The notes beneath the pieces were generated by a model. It made no database searches. It was not told the origin of the DNA and saw nothing but the letters and a program-made list of their open reading frames with translations. A stretch of DNA of 28,499 bases from Acidobacteriaceae bacterium (GTDB lineage Bacteria; Acidobacteriota; Terriglobia; Terriglobales; Acidobacteriaceae): NCBI GenBank assembly GCA_030039895.1, contig JASHUR010000221.1:1-28499 (forward strand). Direction: 5' to 3'. Made by a program: the position numbers and the translations under genes. Position 1 is the stretch's first letter; the number at the start of each line of letters is the position of its first letter. Below, piece after piece: positions 9,303-16,848 of this stretch.

Positions 9303-10277
9303 ATGAGCACTCCCTTGCCGGGTATGGCAGATGCACAGGTGGAACGCCTGATAGCCGCTCTTGAGTCTCTTACAGACGGTGAATTGGCTGTGCCTATGCT
9401 GATCGCCTGCGGCGACCGGGCGGTCCCGTATCTGGAGCATTTTCTTCTGACTGGATCGCCCAGAACGATCGCACTGCCTCGCTGCCGCGCCGTTCACGCA
9501 CTCGGAGAACTCGGGGCGTATTCGACACTGATTTCCTACTTCCACGAATATGATCCGCCGGGCGATGCAGCAGTTCTGTTTGCAGAAGACGCTGTGCGCA
9601 GCGCAGTTGCCCGAGAGCTATTGCGGTGGAAGTCGGACGAGGTGTTTCGGGTTCTGATGGATGCAGCAATGCAGCGGGCAACGAGTGGCATTACTCTTGC
9701 GCTGGGAGAATTTCATCGAGCGGAGAGCATTCCTCTGCTTTTCGAACTGCTGGAAGACGACTTATGCCGGGAGGAAGCAAAGGACGGATTGCGGAAGGTT
9801 GCCGAAGCTGCGCACCCATATGCCATTCTGCTGATTCGGGGTATGGCCGATCTGCAAATACGAGGGCCGGGCTCGCTGAGACGGCGCCGAGCGACCCTGC
9901 AATTGCTGGATGAATTTGGCGTGACACAGGACGAATGGCAGGACATACGGCAATTTCTTTTTGACCGGGATGCCGACGTGGTGATTGCGGCAGCAACCAT
10001 CGGATCACGGATAACAGGTATGGGCGATCAACAGGGAATTGTGCATTCGCTTTTCCGCATCTCAGGGCACCTGAATTGGGCACAGGAAGACCACGTGTGC
10101 GCGTTGTTAGAGAGCAATCACGAGACAGCATGCACCGTGGCGAGAGCGATTGTTAACGAAAAAAGAAGCCGCGGCGAGCAACCGAACTGGCTGAATCCGG
10201 CGTGGCGGATCTTAAGGCATGTGCTGGGCCCGGAGCTGGGTCAAGAGCTGGAGAGCGGTCATTACGGAGCCGCATAG
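9303..10277 (+). CDS. HEAT-repeat-like helical protein, 324 aa
   Basis: A soluble all-helical protein without signal or membrane segments. Repeating helix pairs with HEAT/PBS-type character are visible, for example CRAVHALGELGAYSTLISYF near residue 62, ITLALGEFHRAESIPLLFEL near residue 135 and RRATLQLLDEFGVTQDE near residue 200. Such proteins usually act as scaffolds or adaptors. A strong Shine-Dalgarno (GGAGGAGG) precedes the ATG at 9303, 24 nt after the phosphoesterase stop. The dynamin-like gene starts 21 nt downstream, so the protein is probably an adaptor for one or both. No catalytic motif is seen. The HEAT assignment rests on pattern, not alignment. Confidence 0.65.
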   Translation: MSTPLPGMADAQVERLIAALESLTDGELAVPMLIACGDRAVPYLEHFLLTGSPRTIALPRCRAVHALGELGAYSTLISYFHEYDPPGDAAVLFAEDAVRSAVARELLRWKSDEVFRVLMDAAMQRATSGITLALGEFHRAESIPLLFELLEDDLCREEAKDGLRKVAEAAHPYAILLIRGMADLQIRGPGSLRRRRATLQLLDEFGVTQDEWQDIRQFLFDRDADVVIAAATIGSRITGMGDQQGIVHSLFRISGHLNWAQEDHVCALLESNHETACTVARAIVNEKRSRGEQPNWLNPAWRILRHVLGPELGQELESGHYGAA

Positions 10278-10298
10278 AACAAGAGAGCGGAAGCGGAC

Positions 10299-12002
10299 AT
10301 GGACCTAAAGCAATACGAACAGAAGAAGTTTGCCCTTGCGGAGATCATACGAGCGACACAAGCAATCGATACCAAAGATGGAGCGTTGCTTTCTGAGGCC
10401 CGCGAGTTGCAAGCGCGTCTTGCAGAAGACCGCTTCAACCTGATGGTGGTGGGCCGGTTCAGCCGCGGCAAGTCAACTTTGATGAACGCCCTGCTGGGCG
10501 GGGATTTTTTGCCGACGGGGATTGTTCCGCTAACCTCGGTCATCACGACTGTTCGCTACGGCAGCCGGAAGCAGGTGGTACTGCATTTCACAGGCACGGG
10601 GCTGACGCGCGAGGCGCCGCTGTCGCAACTGGCTGAATATGTCACGCAGCGCGAGAATCCGGGAAATGTGAAGAAGCTGGCCTATGCCGAGGTCCAGTTT
10701 CCGGTTGAGGTTCTGCGCCGCGGCTTCTTTTTTGTCGACAGCCCGGGACTCGGTTCGCCCATCCTTGAAAATACGTTGACGACCGAGCGCTTTTTTCCGC
10801 AGGCGGATGCGTTCATTCTGGTGACAAGCTATGAGAGCCCTCTGTCAGAAGAAGAAGACCGCATCCTGCAGCGCATCCGGAATACGCGTAAAAAGCTATA
10901 TATTGTGATGAATAAGCAGGACACCGTTGGACGCGAGGAGCGCGATGAGGCAATTGAATTTGTAAAGGAGCGGTTGGAGCAGTTTTCGTTTGCAGAAGAC
11001 CCTCAGATTTTTTCGATCTCTGCGAGGGAAGCGCTGGAAGCCAAGCAAACACAAAATACAGCGCAGCTGGAACGGGGCGGTCTTCAGGAATTCGAGACTG
11101 AACTAATGCGCTTTCTTATCGAGGAGCGCGCACAGTCGTTCCTTGTGAACATGTATGAACGCACGACGAGCTTCCTGATCGAGCGGTCACGCGCCGGGAG
11201 ATCCCCTGCATTGGAAGACGCCTATTTGGCGCTCATTGAGAGACTTCGTGATCAGAGATCCGTCATTCTGGGCGCGTCCGATCCTCCTCAGGATTTGATA
11301 CGAACAGATGCAAATGCCGCAGCCGGCCCGTATGCACTTGAAGTCGACAGAAAAACCGGATGCAGGATTTGCGGAGAAATTCTGGAAAGTATCTTCCGAT
11401 TTCTGAGCAAGTATCAGTACGATTTGACCATTCAACCTGAGATGCAGCAGGACCATGCCAGGCGTGGCGGATTCTGCACTCTTCACACGTGGCAATACGA
11501 GGGAATTTCGTCGCCTCAGGGGGTATGTGAAGCTTATCCGCGGATTACCCATTCCATTGCGGAAGAGCTTGCGCGATTCGCGGGGTGTGTCTCACAGCAG
11601 GGCGAATCCATTGAGACGCTGCGAAGCCTTCTGTCTACTTCGAGAACGTGTCGCGTGTGCCAGGAGCGCATCGATGCGGAACGAAGAGCCGTTGCGAAGG
11701 CCGCAGACGCGGTACGCAGGGCCGCAGATCAGGAACAGCACGTGCCGGCCTGTTGTCTTCCGCATCTGGTCGCGGTCATCGAATCGCTGGGGCCGGGAAC
11801 AGGCGCGCAAAATCTGCTCCAGGCCCATGCGCACCTTATGGAAAGGACCAGCGAAGACTTGCAGCGGTATGCCTTGAAGCACGATGCGCTGCGACGTGAT
11901 TTGACCAGTGAGGAGGAGCGACGAGCGTCGCAGCTGGCTCTCCTGCTGCTGGCAGGCCATCGGAACGTAAGCGCTCCGTGGGTCATCGAATATCTGATCT
12001 AA
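10299..12002 (+). CDS. Dynamin-like GTPase fused to a C-terminal Cys/His-cluster domain (DLP-C)
   Basis: A 567-residue bacterial dynamin-like protein. GTPase motifs: G1 GRFSRGKST at 52-60, the G2 threonine in PLTSVIT, G3 DSPGLGS from Asp147, G4 NKQD at 205-208. An NPGN motif between G2 and G3 is shared with the two other dynamin-like proteins here. The C-terminal third is unusual: CRIC (Cys355/Cys358), FCTLHTW (Cys393/His396), CRVC (Cys451/Cys454) and CCLPH (Cys485/Cys486/His489), a probable zinc-binding arrangement. The same arrangement makes up the separate protein at 19715-20275. Third gene of the riboswitch 1 operon, convergent with the ATPase gene ending at 12034. The ribosome-binding site is weak. 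Membrane binding is inferred from the family. Confidence 0.87.
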   Translation: MDLKQYEQKKFALAEIIRATQAIDTKDGALLSEARELQARLAEDRFNLMVVGRFSRGKSTLMNALLGGDFLPTGIVPLTSVITTVRYGSRKQVVLHFTGTGLTREAPLSQLAEYVTQRENPGNVKKLAYAEVQFPVEVLRRGFFFVDSPGLGSPILENTLTTERFFPQADAFILVTSYESPLSEEEDRILQRIRNTRKKLYIVMNKQDTVGREERDEAIEFVKERLEQFSFAEDPQIFSISAREALEAKQTQNTAQLERGGLQEFETELMRFLIEERAQSFLVNMYERTTSFLIERSRAGRSPALEDAYLALIERLRDQRSVILGASDPPQDLIRTDANAAAGPYALEVDRKTGCRICGEILESIFRFLSKYQYDLTIQPEMQQDHARRGGFCTLHTWQYEGISSPQGVCEAYPRITHSIAEELARFAGCVSQQGESIETLRSLLSTSRTCRVCQERIDAERRAVAKAADAVRRAADQEQHVPACCLPHLVAVIESLGPGTGAQNLLQAHAHLMERTSEDLQRYALKHDALRRDLTSEEERRASQLALLLLAGHRNVSAPWVIEYLI

Positions 12003-12033
12003 ACACGAGTTGTATGGACGATTGCCCAGCTTT

Positions 12034-12783
12034 CTATCTTCGGCCCATTCGATAGTCGAGATAGAGAACGTGGGCTTTGATCTGGTCGCCCATCCTATAT
12101 TTTGGCAAGTGCGCCATTCTGATCATGTGGAGGATGCCGCCGGGGTTGCCCTCGCTCCACTCGACAAGCGAATGCAGTGCCTGTTCCAGATTCGACGCCC
12201 AGAGTCCTGTCCTTTCCGCTTCCCGGTGGGCAAACTCGAGCGCAATGGCAGAAGGAAAGTTCTTCAGCTCAACCCGCTCGGAGCGGTCCGCGCACATCGG
12301 CTGCAGGGCGCCGATGTCTTCCATGTGCGGAGTGCGGGCGGCGAAGACAATGGGTGTGCGTCCGTAGTAATTCATTTCCTTGATCATGCTGGTGACCACG
12401 CGGGAAGGCCCCGAGAGATGATCGAGCACCAGCAGAAATGGAGCTTGATCGAGCGCGCGCTGGATGATTCCTTTGAGTGAAGATGTGCTGAGAGATTTTG
12501 GATTTGCCGGCAGGCGGAGGTCATGCCGATTGAGGCTTTGAAGCCGTTCGATGAGGCCAAGCACCAGCTCGCGCGGCGTCTGCGTGCGGCTTACATAAAG
12601 AGCGAGCGGTTGTGTTTTTATAAAGCTCTCAAGCAAGCGCGTTTTGCCCACTGACTCCTGGCCGAACAGCAGCATCGACTTGCGTTTTTGCACCTGGGCC
12701 TGCAGGCGAGCCATCTCGTCTGCGCGGTCTACCGCGGCGAGGTATTGGCTGGTCGGCTCCTGCTGCAGGACGGATGCAGTCAT
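12034..12783 (-). CDS. Small P-loop (AAA/STAND-like) ATPase downstream of ppa
   Basis: A 249-residue protein with Walker A GQESVGKT (41-48) and Walker B FLLVLD (116-121), resembling the ATPase core of AAA/STAND or archaeal-type ATPases that act as switches. A C-terminal helical segment contains a WSEGNPGG motif, typical of the lid or winged-helix region of STAND ATPases. The ATG at 12783 lies 3 nt after the ppa stop, so the two are co-transcribed and probably translationally coupled. It would therefore be fluoride-induced with ppa. No sensor or effector domain is attached, and the client is unknown. Confidence 0.8.
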   Translation of the reverse strand: MTASVLQQEPTSQYLAAVDRADEMARLQAQVQKRKSMLLFGQESVGKTRLLESFIKTQPLALYVSRTQTPRELVLGLIERLQSLNRHDLRLPANPKSLSTSSLKGIIQRALDQAPFLLVLDHLSGPSRVVTSMIKEMNYYGRTPIVFAARTPHMEDIGALQPMCADRSERVELKNFPSAIALEFAHREAERTGLWASNLEQALHSLVEWSEGNPGGILHMIRMAHLPKYRMGDQIKAHVLYLDYRMGRR

Positions 12784-12786
12784 GGC

Positions 12787-13326
12787 TTATTTCTCTATTG
12801 AGACTGCTGACGGCGCGAACCGGGCATGGCTGGATTCGATAATGGCGTGCGCCGCATCGCGATCTTTCCAGCCCAGAACGCTGGTTCGCTTGCCTTCGAG
12901 ATCTTTATAGATCGAGAAAAAGTGTGCTACTTCCCGCAGGATGTGCGGCTGGACGTCTGTGTAATTCCTGATGGTGCTGAAGCGAGGGTTTCCGGTGGCG
13001 TAGGCAAGGATCTTTTCGTCCCTGACGCCCTGATCGAGCATTTCAAAAAGGCCGATGGGCCGGGCAGGGTAAATGCAACCGGGGAAAGTCGGCGCATCCC
13101 CGAGAACGAGAATATCCAGCGGATCACCATCTTCTGCGAGCGTCCGCGGAATAAAGCCGTAATCGCCCGGATAGTGGACCGGCGAGTACAGGTTTCTATC
13201 GAGACGGAAGACCTTGAGTTTCTTATCGTATTCGTACTTATTGGTGCTTCCCTGAGGAATCTCGATCACGGCTGTCACCGTTTCCGGCGCGTGGTCGCCG
13301 ATGGGGAGAGTCAAATAGTCAGTCAT
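12787..13326 (-). CDS. ppa: Inorganic pyrophosphatase, family I
   Basis: A 179-residue soluble family I pyrophosphatase, which hydrolyses PPi to two phosphates with Mg2+. Signature blocks: EIPQGSTNKYEYD at 22-34, HYPGDYGFIPRT at 51-62 and DGDPLDILVL at 66-75, with metal-binding Asp66/Asp68/Asp71 and Asp103 in GVRDEK. The ATG at 13326 is chosen over an upstream in-frame start because GGAAGGAG lies 4 nt before it; the longer version would translate the terminator region. Pyrophosphatase is a well-known fluoride target, because fluoride replaces the nucleophilic water at the metals. Its placement behind a fluoride riboswitch fits compensatory over-production. Confidence 0.96.
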   Translation of the reverse strand: MTDYLTLPIGDHAPETVTAVIEIPQGSTNKYEYDKKLKVFRLDRNLYSPVHYPGDYGFIPRTLAEDGDPLDILVLGDAPTFPGCIYPARPIGLFEMLDQGVRDEKILAYATGNPRFSTIRNYTDVQPHILREVAHFFSIYKDLEGKRTSVLGWKDRDAAHAIIESSHARFAPSAVSIEK

Positions 13327-13354
13327 GTTGCTCCTTCCCTGGTTCGAGTGCAGG

Positions 13355-13389
13355 AGAAAAAAGAAAACTCCTACGCTTGTTGTAGGAGT
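13355..13389 (-). terminator. Intrinsic terminator of the ppa fluoride riboswitch
   Basis: On the minus strand ACTCCTAC (13389-13382) pairs perfectly with GTAGGAGT (13374-13367) across a 7-nt loop, followed by TTTTCTTTTTTC (13366-13355). The 5' arm is the conserved 3' strand of the aptamer, so fluoride binding should prevent the hairpin. A textbook transcriptional expression platform. Confidence 0.92.
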
Positions 13390-13437
13390 CATCAGCCGTC
13401 CGTATTCGGAGGCGCTTAAAGACGGATTCCCTCGTCA
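13382..13437 (-). promoter_or_regulatory. Fluoride riboswitch 2, upstream of ppa
   Basis: On the minus strand GACGAGGGAATCCGTC (P1 GACG/CGTC) is followed by TTTAAGCGCC, a small stem and GGCTGATGACTCCTAC. This keeps the crcB-motif order, including the GCTGATGACTCCT block. The purine-rich loop strand (GGGAATC) is less regular than in the other copies. The attached terminator and the ppa gene make the call firm. Confidence 0.9.
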
Positions 13438-13449
13438 TTCAACAGATCA

Positions 13450-13478
13450 GTAGTAGCATATTGAAAATCTGTCCGCAA
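13450..13478 (-). promoter_or_regulatory. Weak candidate promoter for ppa
   Basis: TTGCGG (13478-13473), a 17-nt spacer and TACTAC (13455-13450) on the minus strand. Each hexamer is only a partial match. The position just before the aptamer is right. Confidence 0.3.
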
Positions 13479-13491
13479 CCGCATCCCGTGA

Positions 13492-15048
13492 TCATCCTAT
13501 TGGCGTTTGGGAAGCGCTTGAAGTGCCGGCAGGCGACGCGCCAAAGATCTGGCGATACAAATCCTCACCATAACTTGTAGGCAATGGTTCTCCGACGATA
13601 AGTCGAAACGTACGTTGGCCGCCTGCGAGCCGCTCGGCGCGAAGGAAGAGGACATTCTCATCGTCAGGCTGATAGAAGCTCTGTGCCAAGTCGAACATAT
13701 GGGTCACATAGGCGACCCTGACGTCCATCTCCAGCAAGGCGCGAAGAATTTGCCTGGCGATCTCAGAGCCTTCCCGCTCGTTCGTGGAGGCAAAAGACTC
13801 GTTGAGGACAACCATGCCATGCGGGGCGACCCTGTCGATAATCGCGCTCATCCGGGCGAGCTCTTCATCGAGCTTGCCGCTCTTCATGGTCACATCTTCT
13901 TCACGCTTGAAATGGGTGAAGATGCCGCTGCAGATGCAGGCCTCAAATGATTCAGCCGGCACAAACATGCCACATTGCATCATCAGTTGAGCGACACCAA
14001 TGCTGCGGAGAAATGTGGACTTACCTCCGCGATTGGCTCCGGTAATCATCAACAGCGATCGATTGCCTGCATCGACATCGTTGCTTACAACGCGATCGTT
14101 GCTACCGAGCTGCAGGCAGACGTCGTAAAGCCCGCGTGCTGCAAGCGTTTTTTGGCCCCCGGGCGAAGGAACCGGAAGACAATACGATGCTTGTTGCTGG
14201 AGAATCTGGTCGCGCAGATTCAGGCAACCGATATAGAAACCCATTTCAAGGCGCAACATACGGAAGAAGGCAAGAATGTGGTCCGTTGACTGCGCGAGCG
14301 CGGACGCAATGTGTGCGATGCCATGAGTTCTTAGCTCTGACAGCGCCCGATAGCCTGCCTCATCACGCTCATGTACCTCATAGACATACTCACGGTCTTC
14401 GCTGTTCGCCTTCAGGCTCATCCAGTTTTGAAGGCGCTCGAACCATGTCCTTGCGATGTAAGACGGTTTGCACAGGACGTAATTGGCACCCTTGTTTCCC
14501 GGGCCCAATTGAGCGCTCATCAGAATGCCATCGCGAAACTTCAACCGCTCAAGGTGCTCTTCCACTGTCCGCAGGTACTCGTCGTTGAGCTCGCTCTGAA
14601 GCATGGCGAAGAATCGCCTGAACCCCGCAGAGTGAAAGTTTGCCCTATGCAGATCCGCCATGTTCCGCAACCTCTTTAACAGCTCGACAAAGATCTGCAA
14701 GACATCGATGCTACGATGCAGTGTCCCCTCCGGATATCGTGCTGACATCCAGCCCCAGACTTTTTTTTCACGTTCGATGGCCTCGACGGCAACTGCGTAT
14801 ATCTGGCGCACGGTGTTTGATTGGCTCATGCAATCGGTAAGAATCTGCTGTCGGTATTGAATGGATTCGAGATCATGGAGGCTTTCAAGGACAGAGCTGC
14901 GAGCGGCTTCATGAAGGAATTCGTCTCCAGCGGCCATCGAGAGGAAAAGGGTGTCCAATTCGAGGTCTTGCATGAGCTCTTCAGCGTTCGGCACCGGACT
15001 TTTCCGAGGCTCGAAGTCCCGGTCTTCGAACATGAGAAACGCCTTCAT
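13492..15048 (-). CDS. MutS-like ATPase B (MutS core plus ABC ATPase, no mismatch domain)
   Basis: A 518-residue protein with the MutS-type ATPase at its C-terminal end. Walker A is GANRGGKST (337-345), the Q-loop-side motif THFKREED lies near 379, Walker B is MVVLNES (412-418) followed by FAST (compare MutS GRGTST), and the H-loop is VTHMFDL with His450. The N-terminal half is a helical lever/clamp-like region. There is no mismatch-recognition domain I and no Smr nuclease, so this is not canonical mismatch repair. The Walker B Asp is replaced by Asn, while the catalytic Glu is kept. Its ATG overlaps the stop of MutS-like A by ATGA, suggesting a heterodimer. Under riboswitch 3. Confidence 0.88.
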   Translation of the reverse strand: MKAFLMFEDRDFEPRKSPVPNAEELMQDLELDTLFLSMAAGDEFLHEAARSSVLESLHDLESIQYRQQILTDCMSQSNTVRQIYAVAVEAIEREKKVWGWMSARYPEGTLHRSIDVLQIFVELLKRLRNMADLHRANFHSAGFRRFFAMLQSELNDEYLRTVEEHLERLKFRDGILMSAQLGPGNKGANYVLCKPSYIARTWFERLQNWMSLKANSEDREYVYEVHERDEAGYRALSELRTHGIAHIASALAQSTDHILAFFRMLRLEMGFYIGCLNLRDQILQQQASYCLPVPSPGGQKTLAARGLYDVCLQLGSNDRVVSNDVDAGNRSLLMITGANRGGKSTFLRSIGVAQLMMQCGMFVPAESFEACICSGIFTHFKREEDVTMKSGKLDEELARMSAIIDRVAPHGMVVLNESFASTNEREGSEIARQILRALLEMDVRVAYVTHMFDLAQSFYQPDDENVLFLRAERLAGGQRTFRLIVGEPLPTSYGEDLYRQIFGASPAGTSSASQTPIG

Positions 15049-16709
15049 CGAGTCACACCTTCCTTTACGTTTGCGAGGATTCGCGCCTTGATAGAGGCGT
15101 ATGTGAGGCGGTAGCTCTCGGCGATTGCCGCAGCATAGGCAAGGCCATCGGCAGGCCTGCGAACAATCTTGAAAGTGCGGAACGCGGGATTTGCTGGGTC
15201 GACGGTACTGACCATGCTGACGGTGGTATTGCTGATTGCAGCAAGCTCATCAAGAAATGTCACCGAGACACAAAGTATGTCGAGAGCGATGATTTTCTGT
15301 ATGATCTGCCGGCCCAGAAAGAGCGCATCGCTCAGAGTGGTGGACAGAAAGCTTTCATTCATAATCAGAATGCTGTTTGGCGTCGCATACTCAAGGATCC
15401 GGTGAATCCTGATGAGCTCGTCTTCAAGTTTGCCGGTCCGGATCCGGATGTCCTCCTCCTTCTCAAAGTGTGTGTAGAGCCTGTCAAAAAGGAAAAGGTG
15501 TGCTTCGCTGCCCGGCACCGTGCAACCGATGGCGGCGAGATAGTGCAATTGACCAAATGTTCGCGCAAAGGTTGTTTTTCCGCCTTGATTGGGGCCCGAC
15601 ACAATAAAAATTCGTTCCGGGTCACGCAGGTAGAAGTCATTGGTTACGACGCTGCCGTGCTGCGCGATGAGCCTGGACGCGAGGGCCAGGTCAAACACAT
15701 CCTTTCCGCAGACTTCTTTCGAGTGATTCGAAATAGATGGATAGCAGTATGCAAGCCCAGCCTGCTTGAATCGCTGCATATATTCAGTCCATGCCAGATA
15801 GAACTGCACTTCGCGATCGAAGGTGGAAATGACGTTGTCGAGATAGTCTTTGTTACTGTCACAGTATTCCTTTAGAGAGGAAAATGCCTCCGGGTACAAT
15901 TGGGCGACCATATCGAGGACGGCTGCCTCGATATGGTTCATATCAGACGCATGGCGCAAATTGAACCTGTATTGTCCGGCTGTGCTCTGACTGAATTTCT
16001 CAAACGTTCGCAGGACATCCGCACCGTAATCCGGCTCTGAGTGATAGTCGCGGACGGTGATCCGCCTGCTGTTGATCTGGACGCAATATATAATTGCCGC
16101 CAAATCTGCTGTGAGCTTTTGCGTATCTGCAACTAAGCTGCGGAAGGCTGGTGATTCGACGTAGTTCGCGAGATAGCCCCGCAGGCCGCGAAATCCGCGC
16201 GAGGAAAGATCCATGCGCATCAGCGCATAGCAGAGACGCTTGACCGCGGCACAATATTTCTCGACTGAATCAAGGAACCAGCGTTGCTTCTGCTTCGCAT
16301 AATAGAGCTTGCCTTCCAGGACGCGCGAGGCCCGTATCTGCCGCATTCCTTCAGCGAAAGACTTGATCTGTTCAACGAGTGCGAGATTTTCGATGTCGCG
16401 AAGGACCTCATAGCGGTAATGAACGGCATCAACGTTCTGCAACGGAAAATAAAAATAGGGTTTCAGGTTGTATTCGTCTCGATTTGCAGTAACGGCGGAC
16501 ACAACCTGATCGAGATTCAGGTCGGAAAAAACTGCGGGTTCTTCCAAAGCATCAAGATTAGCTCCCGGTTCCGATTCGAGGAACAAGATGCTGCGAAAAG
16601 GTGCGGAAGCTGTATGCGCATCATCTGAATACGGAGCAGCCGTAAGATGTTCCAGATCGCTCTGCTGGTGAGAAATCCTGGTCGAGGTTTCCTGGGCGCC
16701 GGCGGGCAT
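15045..16709 (-). CDS. MutS-like ATPase A, first gene after fluoride riboswitch 3
   Basis: A 554-residue paralogue of MutS-like B. Walker A is GPNQGGKTT (372-380), the conserved THFEKEED lies near 413-420 and Walker B is ILIMNES (447-453), again Asn instead of Asp. The region matching the H-loop reads VTFLDEL, so the usual His is missing, unlike in B. The N-terminal part is helical and lacks mismatch-recognition and nuclease domains. The ATG at 16709 is preceded by GGAAGGAG at 6 nt, and that site is buried in the riboswitch hairpin. The differing H-loops suggest an asymmetric A/B dimer. Role unknown; mutS-like genes have, as I recall, been noted downstream of crcB-motif RNAs. Confidence 0.88.
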   Translation of the reverse strand: MPAGAQETSTRISHQQSDLEHLTAAPYSDDAHTASAPFRSILFLESEPGANLDALEEPAVFSDLNLDQVVSAVTANRDEYNLKPYFYFPLQNVDAVHYRYEVLRDIENLALVEQIKSFAEGMRQIRASRVLEGKLYYAKQKQRWFLDSVEKYCAAVKRLCYALMRMDLSSRGFRGLRGYLANYVESPAFRSLVADTQKLTADLAAIIYCVQINSRRITVRDYHSEPDYGADVLRTFEKFSQSTAGQYRFNLRHASDMNHIEAAVLDMVAQLYPEAFSSLKEYCDSNKDYLDNVISTFDREVQFYLAWTEYMQRFKQAGLAYCYPSISNHSKEVCGKDVFDLALASRLIAQHGSVVTNDFYLRDPERIFIVSGPNQGGKTTFARTFGQLHYLAAIGCTVPGSEAHLFLFDRLYTHFEKEEDIRIRTGKLEDELIRIHRILEYATPNSILIMNESFLSTTLSDALFLGRQIIQKIIALDILCVSVTFLDELAAISNTTVSMVSTVDPANPAFRTFKIVRRPADGLAYAAAIAESYRLTYASIKARILANVKEGVTR

Positions 16710-16713
16710 AACA

Positions 16714-16746
16714 GACTCCTTCCGAGATCAAGTCTCGTCAGGAGTC
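16714..16746 (-). promoter_or_regulatory. Shine-Dalgarno-sequestering hairpin of riboswitch 3
   Basis: On the minus strand GACTCCT (from the aptamer) pairs with AGGAGTC at the ribosome-binding site, extended by CGAGA/TCTCG. All of GGAAGGAG for MutS-like A is covered. No T-tract follows, so control should be translational. Confidence 0.88.
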
Positions 16747-16793
16747 ATCTTCCCCTTGTGAAAGGGGCGGTTAAGAGTGGACTCCAACACCCG
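16740..16793 (-). promoter_or_regulatory. Fluoride riboswitch 3, upstream of the MutS-like pair
   Basis: On the minus strand GGGTGTTGGAGTCCACTC (P1 GGGTG/CACTC), then TTAACCGCCCC, a short stem closing with GGGG, and AGATGACTCCTG. GGAGTC pairs with GACTCC. P1 base pairs differ from the other copies but remain paired, which is covariation in favour of a real RNA. Confidence 0.93.
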
Positions 16794-16802
16794 CTTATTT
16801 CC

Positions 16803-16832
16803 AGTATCTTCGGCGGCTCAATCCCATGTCAA
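16803..16832 (-). promoter_or_regulatory. Promoter of the MutS-like operon
   Basis: Perfect TTGACA (16832-16827), an 18-nt spacer and GATACT (16808-16803). The expected start lies a few bases before the aptamer. It separates this operon from the dynamin-like gene that ends at 16849. Confidence 0.7.
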
Positions 16833-16848
16833 CGCATGGTTGGCCGCA

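Noticed and set aside
13492..16709. The MutS-like genes as mismatch-repair mutS
   Set aside because: They are about 520-550 aa, lack the N-terminal mismatch-recognition domain and differ in Walker B; only the core and ATPase are shared.
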